Shown: positions 17,172 through 26,679, counted from the first letter of the stretch. The stretch is DNA of 64,000 bases from CAWCWN01 sp963799245 (GCA_963799245.1 CAWCWN010000003.1:1302001-1366000); one strand, 5' to 3'. Notes: generated from the sequence alone by a model not told the origin. Translations and numbers: made by a program.

Positions 17172-19754
17172 ATGCTACATGAACATGCGCTGCGATCACT
17201 CAAAACACTTTTGCCCGCGCAGCAGGTCTTTAGCGACCATGCTGCGCTGATCAGCTATGAGGTCGATGCGGGTCTCGATGGCGGCGTTCCCGAGGCCGTC
17301 GTTTTTCCCCAGTCGCTCGCTGATGTCGTCAGTATCGCGCGCTGGGCGGCTGAGAACTCTGTACCTTTGATTGCGCGTGGTGCCGGCACCGGCCTCTCAG
17401 GGGGAGCGGTCGCCGAGCATGGAGGCGTCATCGTTGAGTTTGCTCGTATGCAGCATATCCTCGCCATCGACAGGCATGGTCGCAGCGCCGTGGTTGAACC
17501 GGCGGTCATTAACCTGGCGTTGGATGAACGGGTCAGGGCCCAGAACCTCTATTTTCCGCCAGATCCAGCCAGCCAGCGCGTTTCAACCATCGGGGGCAAT
17601 GTCGCCGAAAACTCTGGCGGTCCCCATTGCTTTAAATATGGTGTTACGACTAACTATGTGAGCGGCATGCAAGTTGTTCTGGCAGACGGCCGGGTCTTGC
17701 AGGTGGGAGGTCGCGCCCTGGACTATCCCGCTTACGACTTATGCGGCCTGCTCACCGGCAGCGAGGGCATGCTCGCCCTGCTTACCTCCATTTTTCTGCG
17801 CCTTGTGCGCACGCCCCCGGCCGTGAAAACTATGCTCGCCGTCTTTGATACGGTTGAGCAGGCCGGTGTAGCTGTTTCGGCCATTATAGCCGCCGGACAT
17901 GTTCCCGCGACAATGGAGATGATGGACCAGAAAATCATCCAGATGGTGGAGGCATTTGCGCACGCGGGCCTACCCAGCGGGGCCCAGGCTCTCCTGATCA
18001 TCGAAGTTGATGGCTATCCTACCAGCCTCGCCAGCCAGTGCGCAGAGATTGCCGCTATTTTAGGCAGCCATGGCGCTCACGGCCTGCGCATCGCTGCCAG
18101 CGCAGAAGAGCGCGACCAGATCTGGTTCGCGCGCAAAAGCGCGGCCGGCGCAGTGACGCGCCTGGCTCCAGCCTATTACACCGTGGATATTACGGTTCCA
18201 CGCAGCCGCCTGGCCCAAACGCTGCTGGAAGTAAATCAGATTTGCGCGCGCTATGAATTGCGCGTCGGCTACGTCTTTCACGCCGGGGACGGCAATCTCC
18301 ATCCCCTGGTCCTGATCCCCGATAAAGCTGACAAAGATCTGATGGAGCGCGTACACCAGGCCGGGCGGGAGATGGTTGAGCTGGCCGTAAGCAAAGGCGG
18401 CAGCCTCAGCGGCGAACACGGCGTTGGGATCGAGAAGCGACAGTTTATGTCTCTTATGTATAATGCGGCCGAACTATCCGCCATGCAGGATATCAAATCC
18501 GTCTTCGATCCCCACAATCTGCTCAATCCCGGCAAGATCTTCCCCGCAGCGGTGGGCGCCCGCCCGGCGCCCACCGCTGCGAGCCCGCGGCAGTGGACCG
18601 CGGGCGAAGTGGCGCCAGCGACAGCCGCAGAGGCGGCCACCATTCTGCAAGCAGCGAGTAAAGAGCGACGCCATGTGTCTATCACGGGGGCCCCTGCCCG
18701 GCAGGAGCCCGCCCGGCCAGGCGACGCTCTGCTATTGAGCACTTGCGCCCTGCGCGGCATCCTCAAGTACGCACCCGACGACCTGTATGTAACGGTAGCA
18801 GCGGGTACACCGTTGTCTGAGCTGCAGGCCTTTGTGACAGCCGACCACAAGCAGGTACCTCTCGCTGCCCCCTGGCCGGATGCAAGCATTGGCGGCCTGG
18901 TCGCCAGCAATATCAACGCGCCCCTGCGTATGCGCTATGGCTCGCTGCGCGATCTACTCATGTCAGCAAGTGTAGCCCTGCCGGATGGACGCGTGATCCG
19001 CACGGGTCGACCCGTCATGAAAAATGTAGCGGGCTTTGACCTGACCAAACTCTGCGTGGGATCGTACGGTACCCTGGGCCTGATCACCGCCGTGACCCTC
19101 AAACTTATTGTCCCGCCTCGCCTGCAGCGTACGCTGCAGGTACCCATCGATGATGTGCGAGTGGGGCTGCTCTGGGCCAGAAAGCTGCTCCCTTTGACTC
19201 TCGTCGCCTCGGCGCTGCTATTGTGCAAGGACACCGCCATTTCGCACAGTAGTCCCTCTAGCCTGCTCTACACAGCGGAAGGGCACCCAGCAGACGTGCA
19301 GGCCGAGCTTGAGCAGTTTCGCGAGCTGTTGCGGGCGCAGGGAGGGCCAGCTCCCATTGAAATTGCCTCGTCCGGCACCCAACTCTGGGCCGATTTCCTG
19401 CAGCGCTCACGGCAAAAACTTTGCGTGCGCATAGGTGTAGCGCCCGGGGACCTGCCTGCCTACATGAATGACCAGGCGGGGACCTTGAAGAGCGGCACCT
19501 TTTGTGCTGACTTTGGCGCCGGGCACGTCTACGCGGTAACGAGCCTGGAAGATGTGCGCGAGGCCGGTCAATGGCTGGATCAGCTGCGCCGGGCCGCCCT
19601 GAGCCTCGATGGCTATGCCGTGGTTCTACAGATGCCTCTCGCCTGGCAGGATAGCTTAGATCGCTGGGGATACCAGCCCCAGGCCATTGATATCATGCGC
19701 GCGTTGAAAGCACGCTGGGATCCTCAGAGCATCCTGGGCGGCATCACCGTGTGA
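17172..19754 (+). CDS. GlcD-GlcE fusion, FAD-linked glycolate oxidase subunits
   Basis: Residues 1 to about 465 match GlcD: PLIARGAGTGLSGGAV FAD-binding loop, GYVFHAGDGNLHP, GEHGVGIEKR and the terminal NPGKIFP. After an Ala/Pro-rich linker (about 468-490) the remaining 370 residues match GlcE: a second FAD-type domain with ASIGGLVASN, MKNVAGFDLTKL and GSYGTLGLITAVTLKL. Together they oxidise glycolate or a related 2-hydroxy acid. The subunits are separate genes in E. coli. The iron-sulfur subunit GlcF is not adjacent. AGGAGG precedes the ATG. The frame of 860 codons is intact. Confidence 0.9.
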   Translation: MLHEHALRSLKTLLPAQQVFSDHAALISYEVDAGLDGGVPEAVVFPQSLADVVSIARWAAENSVPLIARGAGTGLSGGAVAEHGGVIVEFARMQHILAIDRHGRSAVVEPAVINLALDERVRAQNLYFPPDPASQRVSTIGGNVAENSGGPHCFKYGVTTNYVSGMQVVLADGRVLQVGGRALDYPAYDLCGLLTGSEGMLALLTSIFLRLVRTPPAVKTMLAVFDTVEQAGVAVSAIIAAGHVPATMEMMDQKIIQMVEAFAHAGLPSGAQALLIIEVDGYPTSLASQCAEIAAILGSHGAHGLRIAASAEERDQIWFARKSAAGAVTRLAPAYYTVDITVPRSRLAQTLLEVNQICARYELRVGYVFHAGDGNLHPLVLIPDKADKDLMERVHQAGREMVELAVSKGGSLSGEHGVGIEKRQFMSLMYNAAELSAMQDIKSVFDPHNLLNPGKIFPAAVGARPAPTAASPRQWTAGEVAPATAAEAATILQAASKERRHVSITGAPARQEPARPGDALLLSTCALRGILKYAPDDLYVTVAAGTPLSELQAFVTADHKQVPLAAPWPDASIGGLVASNINAPLRMRYGSLRDLLMSASVALPDGRVIRTGRPVMKNVAGFDLTKLCVGSYGTLGLITAVTLKLIVPPRLQRTLQVPIDDVRVGLLWARKLLPLTLVASALLLCKDTAISHSSPSSLLYTAEGHPADVQAELEQFRELLRAQGGPAPIEIASSGTQLWADFLQRSRQKLCVRIGVAPGDLPAYMNDQAGTLKSGTFCADFGAGHVYAVTSLEDVREAGQWLDQLRRAALSLDGYAVVLQMPLAWQDSLDRWGYQPQAIDIMRALKARWDPQSILGGITV

Positions 19755-19790
19755 GCGCAGGCAGCGTGGCTTACGCGGCTATCTCTTTGA

Positions 19791-21434
19791 TCATTCCCAC
19801 TCGATAGTGGCAGGGGGCTTGGAGGTAATATCGTAGACGACCCGGTTCACACTGGGAACCTCGTTAACGATGCGGTTAGAGATGTGCCCCAGTAGATCCG
19901 GCGAGAGCCGCGCCCAATCCGCAGTCATAAAGTCGCCGGTCGTCACTGCTCTTATGGCGATGACATTGGCATAGGTACGCCCATCTCCCATCACGCCAAC
20001 GCTCGAAATCGGGGTCAGGACGGCAAAAGCCTGCCCCAGCTGGCGGTAGACGCCGGCACGGCGAATCTCCTCGAGGACGATGCTATCAGCCGCGCGTAAA
20101 GTCGCCAGGCGTGCCTCATCGACCGCTCCAATGACGCGAATTGCCAGGCCGGGACCGGGGAAGGGATGCCTCCATACCCACTCTTCTGGCAGGCCAAGTG
20201 CCAGACCTAGCTCGCGTACCTCGTCCTTGAAGAGCATGCGCAGCGGCTCAACCAGTTTAAAGGTCATATCCTGCGGTAGACCACCAACATTGTGGTGTGT
20301 CTTGATGCGTGTGGCGGTGGACGCGGTATCATGGCTGGTACTCTCGATGACATCGGGATAGAGTGTGCCCTGCGCCAGGAAGGCTATGGGCCCCCGCTCT
20401 TCTTCCAGGCGCAGAGCCACTCCCTCGAAGACGCGAATGAATTCTGCGCCGATGATCTTGCGCTTCTCTTCGGGGTCGCTGACACCAGCCAGTCGCGTCA
20501 GGAAGCGCTGGCCGGCATCGACGACTATGAGCGGTATGTGCAGGTGCGTGTCGAATGTATCTACCACCTGCTGAGCTTCGCCCGCGCGCAGGCAGCCCGT
20601 ATCAACAAAGACACAGGTCAGCTGATCGCCCACGGCCTTATGCAAAAGCAGGGCCGCAGCCGCGGAATCTACGCCGCCAGAGAGGCCGCAGATAACCCGC
20701 TCACGCCCTACCTGCTGGCGAATCTGTTCCACGCTCTCCTCAATCACCGCGTTCGCCGTCCAGGCTGCTTCACAGCCGCATAAGCGGAAAAGGAAGTTGC
20801 GAATGATCTCTTTGCCCTGCGGGGTGTGCGCTACCTCGGGATGAAATTGCAGTCCCACCAGCCCCTGGCGATTGGCCATGGCAGCTACCCCCGTGCTATC
20901 GCTGCGCGCAAGCAGCACAAAACCGGCAGGCAATCTCTCTACGCTATCTCCATGGCTCATCCAGACGGGCAGGCGCAGCGCTGTTGCAGGGTCCGCCTGC
21001 CCGCCGCCCTGCGTGGGGGGAGGCTCTATGCCCGCGAAAATACGCAGGGCCCCCTCGTCCGCGGCGGCAGGTTTTTGTACCTCGACAATAGCTGGTCCAT
21101 ACTCGCGCCGGGACAGCGCATGAGCAACATGGCCACCCAGCTGCTGGGCCAGTAAATGCATACCATAACAGATGCCGAGCACGGGTAGACCGCCGTGCAG
21201 GATTGCTGGATCACACCTGGGCGCCCCTGCGTCATAGACGCTCGCGGGTCCACCTGAGAGAATAACCCCCCTGATATCCAGGTCATCCCTCTTCTGCAGC
21301 TGCTCCAGGGTGGTTGTGGGCGGCACGAGCTCACTATAGACATGGCATTCGCGCACGCGACGGGTGATCAAGCGGCTGTACTGGGACCCAAAATCAAGAA
21401 CAATGATCGCCTGGCGGCGCTCCGCGGACTGCAT
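19791..21434 (-). CDS. guaA: GMP synthase (glutamine-hydrolysing)
   Basis: Converts XMP to GMP using glutamine and ATP. The N-terminal class I amidotransferase domain (about 1-215) starts IIVLDFGSQYSRLI, has the nucleophile Cys in LGICYGMHLLAQQLGG and the His/Glu pair in LQFHPEVAHT. The ATP pyrophosphatase domain carries GLSGGVDSAAAA, and the C-terminal dimerisation domain ends DITSKPPATIEWE, the standard GuaA ending. The 547-residue length includes a short insertion in the amidotransferase part (EPPPTQGGGQADPA). It converges on the glycolate oxidase gene. No riboswitch is seen upstream. Confidence 0.97.
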   Translation of the reverse strand: MQSAERRQAIIVLDFGSQYSRLITRRVRECHVYSELVPPTTTLEQLQKRDDLDIRGVILSGGPASVYDAGAPRCDPAILHGGLPVLGICYGMHLLAQQLGGHVAHALSRREYGPAIVEVQKPAAADEGALRIFAGIEPPPTQGGGQADPATALRLPVWMSHGDSVERLPAGFVLLARSDSTGVAAMANRQGLVGLQFHPEVAHTPQGKEIIRNFLFRLCGCEAAWTANAVIEESVEQIRQQVGRERVICGLSGGVDSAAAALLLHKAVGDQLTCVFVDTGCLRAGEAQQVVDTFDTHLHIPLIVVDAGQRFLTRLAGVSDPEEKRKIIGAEFIRVFEGVALRLEEERGPIAFLAQGTLYPDVIESTSHDTASTATRIKTHHNVGGLPQDMTFKLVEPLRMLFKDEVRELGLALGLPEEWVWRHPFPGPGLAIRVIGAVDEARLATLRAADSIVLEEIRRAGVYRQLGQAFAVLTPISSVGVMGDGRTYANVIAIRAVTTGDFMTADWARLSPDLLGHISNRIVNEVPSVNRVVYDITSKPPATIEWE

Positions 21435-21568
21435 ACTCTCCCTTTCTGAACTTCAACGGCAGCCTTCAAGCCTCAATACCCATAGCTGGCGTTGAGGGAA
21501 TTATCGTACTTGAGTATATCACAAGCCAGGCTGCATATCCGCCAGGCAGCGGTGATGCATATGCAGGG

Positions 21569-21868
21569 CTAACGCGACGCCTCCAGGCAGGTTACCCCTT
21601 GCGGGCCGACCAGGGCTGAGTGTGGCACACCTGCCGGTAGGATCATACAATCCCCCGGCAGCAAATCGATCGTGGTATGATCCTGGAGTGTAAAACGAAT
21701 CGAGCCGCGCACACAATACAGCACCTTTTCATAGGTGTGGCTATGGATCGCATAGTATTCAGCAGGGCCATTTGACCAGCTATAAGGGCTAAGCCCCTCC
21801 TCCTGCATGCATTTGCGCAAATCCTGTTCCTGTGGTGAAGATGGCCCTTGCCAACGCGTGACCCGCAT
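21569..21868 (-). CDS. Small cupin-domain protein
   Basis: A 99-residue single cupin barrel. IHSHTYEKVLYCVRGSIRF carries the first motif (HxH with the Glu four residues on) and PGDCMILPAGVPHSALVG the second motif, so a metal site is plausible. Its substrate is unknown; such proteins range from regulators to isomerases. It is a single gene on the minus strand, divergent from the zinc-ribbon gene. Confidence 0.85.
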   Translation of the reverse strand: MRVTRWQGPSSPQEQDLRKCMQEEGLSPYSWSNGPAEYYAIHSHTYEKVLYCVRGSIRFTLQDHTTIDLLPGDCMILPAGVPHSALVGPQGVTCLEASR

Positions 21869-22106
21869 AGACTAAACTCCTTACGCAACGAAACTCTGGC
21901 TCCTCCGGCCGCTGCCGCAGGTCTTTTTCTTAGTATAACTATCTATTATAAACGATATCTGCTTTTCTGCCAAAGGGCATGGTAATAATTGCCGCGCAAA
22001 AGAATTTTGCGCGCCTGTCTCTTGCTGTAAATACAGCGCTGATATACAATAACAGTCCAGGCAGATACAAAGCATGTCGTGACCTCGAAAGGAGGCTATG
22101 CTGCCG

Positions 22107-22820
22107 ATGAGCACGACACAGATAGCCGCGACACTTTTTCAGTTGCAGCAACTTGACCTCGAGCTGGAACGCTTACTGGCCGAACAGCAGGCCATTGTAA
22201 GGTCGCTGCAGGGTAGCCCCACACTACGCAGGCTACGCGCGGAGCATGCGGCGGCTCAGCAGCAATTGCGGGCCTGCGAGCAGGCGCAAAGAGAGGCGGA
22301 GCTGGCACTTGAAGATCTGAATCATCGCCTTGCTGTGCAGGGAGAGCGCCTGTACAGCGGAAGTGTGACTTCTAGCAGGGAGTTGAATGCACTGCAGCAG
22401 GAAATACAGCATCTACGCACGGCGCAGGACCGCCAGGAAGATGAAGTCCTGGCGGCGATCGCTGCCGAGGAGGCCCAGCGAGAGCTGCTACAACACAGCA
22501 AGGAAGCGCTGCGCGCAGCCGAACAAACCCGGGCGCAGGAGAGCGCGACAAGCGAGACGCGCCGAGCTCAGCTGGAGGCACGCAAACAGGAGCTGCAGAG
22601 CAGGCGTACTCAATTGATTACAGGTATGAACGCTGCGTATGTGCAGCGCTATGAGAGCATGAGACGCACGAAGCAAGGGCGTGCCGTCTCCAGGGTTGAG
22701 CAGAATTCCTGTCAATGGTGCCGGGTAATTTTGACGCCCAGCGAGTTACAGCATGTACGCACCAGCTCGGAACTGCAGACATGTACCAATTGCGGGCGCA
22801 TTTTGTACTATGACCGCTGA
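22107..22820 (+). CDS. Coiled-coil protein with C-terminal C4 zinc ribbon
   Basis: Belongs to the zinc-ribbon/coiled-coil proteins often annotated as C4-type zinc ribbon domain proteins (CT398/DUF164-like). Residues about 10-170 form a long Glu/Gln/Arg-rich coiled coil. The last 50 hold CQWC and CTNC, four cysteines for one zinc. The family's role is poorly defined. AAAGGAGG is only two bases before an ATG at 22098 but 11 before the ATG at 22107, so the second is preferred. A hairpin follows the gene. Confidence 0.85.
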   Translation: MSTTQIAATLFQLQQLDLELERLLAEQQAIVRSLQGSPTLRRLRAEHAAAQQQLRACEQAQREAELALEDLNHRLAVQGERLYSGSVTSSRELNALQQEIQHLRTAQDRQEDEVLAAIAAEEAQRELLQHSKEALRAAEQTRAQESATSETRRAQLEARKQELQSRRTQLITGMNAAYVQRYESMRRTKQGRAVSRVEQNSCQWCRVILTPSELQHVRTSSELQTCTNCGRILYYDR

Positions 22821-22835
22821 GAGCGAGCTGGCGGA

Positions 22836-22860
22836 GTGGGGGCTGGAAGGTAGCCCCCAC
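22836..22860 (+). terminator. Hairpin after zinc-ribbon gene
   Basis: GTGGGGGCT (22836-22844) pairs with AGCCCCCAC (22852-22860) around a 7-base loop, 16 bases after the stop codon. There is no T-run. Confidence 0.5.
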
Positions 22861-22866
22861 CGCTGT

Positions 22867-22989
22867 TTACTGGCGAGTCGTTGAACCCGCCTCCTGAGCT
22901 GCTGGCGCCTGCACAGCCTCAAGATCAATATCGATGGCCACGTTCTCGCTGACCGCGACGGCGCCCGCTTCGACTACCACGCCCCAACC
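22867..22989 (-). pseudogene. C-terminal relic of a YceI-like protein
   Basis: On the minus strand a short frame reads GVVVEAGAVAVSENVAIDID and then LEAVQAP before a stop at 22867-22869. This resembles the last beta strands of YceI lipocalin-like proteins. A stop codon upstream in the same frame and no further similarity indicate a truncated remnant. Similarity was judged by eye. Confidence 0.4.
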
Positions 22990-23408
22990 AGGGAGCCGTG
23001 GTAGTCAGCGGCTCTTGCTGAAATTCTCAGGAGCTCATCTCATCGCCCTGTGCGCGGTCTCCATAAGTATTGACAAGTGTAATGTTCTTCTAGTACTCTA
23101 TGCTAAAGAAAGATGTTGCCTAAGTTCTGGCCTAGCCAGTTAGTTCATGAGGAGGTGCAAGGTATGGGAAAGCACATGTATTCACCACCTGTGCTGATAT
23201 GCACCTTGTCTACCCGCTTGTTGAGCAGAGGGGTAACGAGCGAACGCTGCCAGATGGAAGCCAGGGTGATCGCAATAAGGGTTGCCGGCATCTGATACAT
23301 GGCTGAATGGCAGAACAGCGCTCACGCTCACGTCCCACTCCCTCCACACGGTAGACAAATATCCACAGCGCTCAAACCGTGTTTTTTTATTCTCCTGGAG
23401 GGAACGCA
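22990..23408. other. Intergenic stretch before rsgA
   Basis: About 420 bases without a supportable gene. TTGACA (23070-23075) with TACTCT (23094-23099), 18 bases apart, may be a promoter for rsgA or for a lost gene. Confidence 0.35.
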
Positions 23409-24446
23409 TTGATTAATGACCCGGAAATACTTACCGGCGTAATTCTCACCGCTGCGCATGGCATTTATGATGTTCACACCGATGCTGGCACCTTGCGCTG
23501 TACACTGCGTGGGAAACTCAAAAAAGCCTTTGCACAGGCGCAGTCCGCGAAATCCGCAGGTAAAGTTCGTCCCCGCTTTGACAAAATGCTGGCTGAAACG
23601 GGCCGCACCGAGCGCATGGAGCGTCGTAGCACAGGCGAGTCTCTATTACCTGTGCGCGTGTCGGTGGGCGATAGAGTAAAATTGCGCCGTATAGACGCCA
23701 CGAGTGGCATGATCGAGGAAATTTTACCGCGCCAGAGCGCTTTAACGCGTATGGACACTAGTTCAACCTCAAAGAAAGTTATCCAGCAGACCCTGCTTGC
23801 TAACCTTGACCAGGTGGTGCTTGTCTTCGCCGTGACGCAGCCGGAGCCGCACTTTGGCATGCTTGATCGCTATCTGACGATCTGTGAGGCGGCGGAGTTG
23901 CTGCCTTTGATCTGCCTGAACAAGGTGGACCTGCCCCATGCCGGGCACGTAGAAAAAGAAGCCGCCTTGTATAGCTCGCTTGGCTATACCGTCATCTGGA
24001 CCAGCACCCATAGCGGGCAGGGCATCAATGCCCTGCGATCCTTGCTGCAAGCACACACCTCTCTTTTTACGGGCCCTTCGGGTGTTGGTAAGTCATCGCT
24101 GGTCAATGTTATTGAGCCTGGTATGGCGCTCCGCACGGGCCTGGTCAGCGACGCCACCGGCAAAGGCAGGCATACGACCACGGGGTCGCAGCTCTATCCT
24201 CTAACGGGAGGCGGCTGGCTGGCCGACTCAGCCGGTATTCGCGCCCTGGCCGCCTGGAATATTGCTCCTGAAGATCTCGCGCGCCGCTTCGTCGAGTTTC
24301 GACCGTACCTGGGAGAGTGCTGCTACGCGAACTGTATGCATAGCGACGAGGATGGCTGTGCTATTCGCCAGGCGCTGAATGATGGTGTTATCGATAAGCG
24401 GCGCTATAGCAGCTACGTACGCATTCTGTCGGGTGAGGAGCGCTAG
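23409..24446 (+). CDS. rsgA: Ribosome small-subunit-dependent GTPase A
   Basis: A circularly permuted GTPase that checks late 30S maturation. It has an OB-fold N-domain (about 1-110), then G4 (CLNKVDL) ahead of G1 (FTGPSGVGKSSLVN) and the G2/G3 parts (GRHTTTGSQLYPL, LADSAG), the permuted order that defines the family. The C-terminal zinc site is CCYANCMHSDEDGC. An upstream in-frame ATG exists at 23379, but GGAGGG at 23397-23402 sits six bases before TTG at 23409 and this start fits the family. It converges on selA with a nine-base gap. Confidence 0.93.
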   Translation: MINDPEILTGVILTAAHGIYDVHTDAGTLRCTLRGKLKKAFAQAQSAKSAGKVRPRFDKMLAETGRTERMERRSTGESLLPVRVSVGDRVKLRRIDATSGMIEEILPRQSALTRMDTSSTSKKVIQQTLLANLDQVVLVFAVTQPEPHFGMLDRYLTICEAAELLPLICLNKVDLPHAGHVEKEAALYSSLGYTVIWTSTHSGQGINALRSLLQAHTSLFTGPSGVGKSSLVNVIEPGMALRTGLVSDATGKGRHTTTGSQLYPLTGGGWLADSAGIRALAAWNIAPEDLARRFVEFRPYLGECCYANCMHSDEDGCAIRQALNDGVIDKRRYSSYVRILSGEER

Positions 24447-24455
24447 CAAGCCGCG

Positions 24456-25859
24456 CTACCTGCCGGGGCTCAGCACTTCCAGCAGGCCTCGCAGGACCTC
24501 TTCATCCTGCTCCTCCAGGACCGTGCGTGGATCCAGCAAGAGCCTGTCGTGTAATATGCGGGTGATGATGGGGGTACTCCTGAGGCGGAGACGCTTTGCC
24601 AGTTCGTCCAGGGGCTGCTCAACTTCTGAGCCGGCGAGCGCTAAGAGCGTCGTCGGCAGGGTCTCTCCCGGCAAGGAACCGCCGCCTATGCTTGCTTCGC
24701 CCCGTTGTGTATGGGCCGCGATACCCTGAGTCCGCAAGCTGCTGGCCCAGGCGCTGGCTCGACTGGCGATCCGCTCGGGACGGGCCGCGATCATGCGCCA
24801 GATGGGAATGCGCAGCTCGACCTCATCACGCTGGTAGTGGCGCAGTGTGGTCTCCAGGGCCGCTAACGTCATTTTGTCGACGCGCACAGCCCGCATCAAG
24901 GGATGCCTGGCAATGCGCGCCAGCACCTCGGCTTTACCCACGATCACACCCGCCTGGGGGCCTCCCAGGAGCTTATCAGCAGAGAAGCAGACGACGTCCG
25001 CGCCGGCGGCTATGCTTTCCTGAGGGGTCGGTTCATGCGCAAGCCCATAGCGTTCACTGTTCAGCAAACAGCCGCTGCCCAGGTCGTCCATGAGCAGAAG
25101 GCCCTCGCGCTGAGCCAGTTCAGACAGCGCGCTCACGGGTGTCGACTCGGTAAAACCGCTCATCAGAAAGTTACTTGGATGAACGCTGAGTAAAAGCGCT
25201 GTGCGTTCGTTAAGCGCAGCCGCATAGTCGTCGATACGTGTGCGGTTGGTGGTGCCCACTTCAACCAGCTGGCAGCCGCTCTGCCTCATCACGTCGGGTA
25301 CGCGAAATCCCCCCCCGATCTCAACCAGTTGCCCGCGGGAGATAATAACTTCGCGTCCCTGCGCCAGGGTACTCAGTGCCAGGAGCACGGCCGCGGCATT
25401 ATTGTTTGTGATAAGCGCTGCCTGCGCCCCGCTCAAATCACACACAAGTCTGGCGACGTGGGAGTGGCGCGAGCCGCGCTGGCCCTCTGCAAGCTCATAC
25501 TCCAGGTTGGAGTAGCCGCCAGCCACCTTCTCAACGGCCTCTAACGCCTGCTGCGAGAGCGGCGCACGGCCCAGGTTGGTATTGATAATGACGCCGCCGG
25601 CGTTAATAACCGTGCGTAGGCGCGGGCGCTGCTCGTCTTCCAGGCGCCCTTCCGCTCTCAGTAGAAGCTCCTCGTACGCCGGGCAGGCAGCTCCATTGCG
25701 GATGTCGCTGCGCGCCTGAGCAAGTGAGGCGCGTACTGCCTGAAGAGTCAGGCCGCGAGAGTACAGGCGCATGAGCCGTTGACCTGTGGTCGATTGCAAC
25801 AATTCATCGATGGAAGGTAAGAGCCTGAGCTGATTGTAGTTCACACCTTTATTCCACAT
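24456..25859 (-). CDS. selA: L-seryl-tRNA(Sec) selenium transferase
   Basis: A PLP enzyme that converts seryl-tRNA(Sec) to selenocysteyl-tRNA(Sec). The 467-residue protein has NTNLGRAPLS, the asparagine-rich TNNNAAAVLLAL loop and SADKLLGGPQAG with PLP-binding Lys296, all typical of SelA. It implies that this lineage makes selenoproteins, provided selB, selC and selD exist elsewhere; none is in the window and no in-frame UGA selenoprotein is evident here. SelA-like paralogues with other roles exist, but the length and motifs favour true SelA. Confidence 0.92.
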   Translation of the reverse strand: MWNKGVNYNQLRLLPSIDELLQSTTGQRLMRLYSRGLTLQAVRASLAQARSDIRNGAACPAYEELLLRAEGRLEDEQRPRLRTVINAGGVIINTNLGRAPLSQQALEAVEKVAGGYSNLEYELAEGQRGSRHSHVARLVCDLSGAQAALITNNNAAAVLLALSTLAQGREVIISRGQLVEIGGGFRVPDVMRQSGCQLVEVGTTNRTRIDDYAAALNERTALLLSVHPSNFLMSGFTESTPVSALSELAQREGLLLMDDLGSGCLLNSERYGLAHEPTPQESIAAGADVVCFSADKLLGGPQAGVIVGKAEVLARIARHPLMRAVRVDKMTLAALETTLRHYQRDEVELRIPIWRMIAARPERIASRASAWASSLRTQGIAAHTQRGEASIGGGSLPGETLPTTLLALAGSEVEQPLDELAKRLRLRSTPIITRILHDRLLLDPRTVLEEQDEEVLRGLLEVLSPGR

Positions 25860-25888
25860 GTATCTAGCAGCGTCGCTTTTCTCACTTC

Positions 25889-26320
25889 TCAGTGTAGCGC
25901 ATAAAACATGGTTATAGCCAGGCTATTGGCTACTTTGCCCATTATTGAACGCAAGTCGGCGTCATTGAGCTTGCAGATAGCGTACTGGTCGGCCAGTAGC
26001 GAGCGTAGAATGGGATACATCAGCTCGGTTTTGACCAGGCTATCGGTGTCAAGCAAAGGGTAGTCTCGCTTCAAGAGGAGGTGGTGGTATGGGCGAAGCT
26101 TGCCGCGGTAGGAAGTAAGAGCCACCACATTGACCGCTCCCGCGTGCCGGCAGAAGGGATCACCAGAGACGACAAGCGCCGGATGCCAATCGAGGATGCG
26201 TTTCTCTTCAATGCCTGGGGGCAGGGAGGGATAACCAAAATTAACCCAGTACACCATACCGAATTGCACGGGCGTCTGGTACGTCAATGCATCCGGTTCG
26301 AGATCTGGTGGGTGAGGCAT
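25889..26320 (-). CDS. PemK/MazF-like toxin candidate
   Basis: A 143-residue protein with the MazF-fold pattern: FGMVYWVNFG first strand, HPALVVSGD, VNVVALTSYRG, and a LVKTELMYPILRSLL segment like the dimer-interface strand of these RNases, followed by a terminal helix (MGKVANSLAI). MazF toxins cleave mRNA and are neutralised by a short upstream-encoded protein. A small gene 24 bases upstream on the same strand fits that arrangement. The N-terminus is longer than usual, with an insertion (PSLPPGIEEKRILDW). Toxic activity is inferred. Confidence 0.7.
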   Translation of the reverse strand: MPHPPDLEPDALTYQTPVQFGMVYWVNFGYPSLPPGIEEKRILDWHPALVVSGDPFCRHAGAVNVVALTSYRGKLRPYHHLLLKRDYPLLDTDSLVKTELMYPILRSLLADQYAICKLNDADLRSIMGKVANSLAITMFYALH

Positions 26321-26344
26321 TGCTTAACTACATATCTTCTTCTG

Positions 26345-26572
26345 CTACCGACGCGCAAACGCTACTGGAGGAACATATGCTGAAACTTCGCTGGTTTCTA
26401 GCTGAGCATGGAAACAGGCGTTGGTAAGTGACCAGGAGCGCGTTACAAGGTTTAGACGCTCGTCTCGTTCATCCTGACTCTCTTCTTGTAAAGCAACAGC
26501 TATGATATCCATCTCACGCTGATACTGTTCTAAAATCAAGGAAGAACGCCCGAAGTCACGCTTTTTCGCCAT
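26345..26572 (-). CDS. Small partner (possible antitoxin) of the MazF-like protein
   Basis: A 75-residue protein beginning MAKKRDFGRSSLILEQYQRE, largely helical and charged at the N-terminus with a less ordered C-terminus. I see no AbrB, RHH or HTH motif, so it is not a standard MazE. Its position, size and shared promoter upstream (26680-26708) make it the candidate antitoxin. An upstream in-frame ATG would add 21 residues with poor coding character. Confidence 0.6.
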   Translation of the reverse strand: MAKKRDFGRSSLILEQYQREMDIIAVALQEESQDERDERLNLVTRSWSLTNACFHAQLETSEVSAYVPPVAFARR

Positions 26573-26679
26573 AAGGAATACCTCTTTAATTCCAATGTTC
26601 AATTTTCGTCGTACGCAATCGTGGAAAAGCTGCAAAGCAAAAAGGTACGAGGTAGGTGTTTTTCTCTCTAACGTTGGAG

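Noticed and set aside
22990..23379. Small open frame at 23113-23295
   Set aside because: No ribosome site or recognisable protein features; only a possible upstream promoter.
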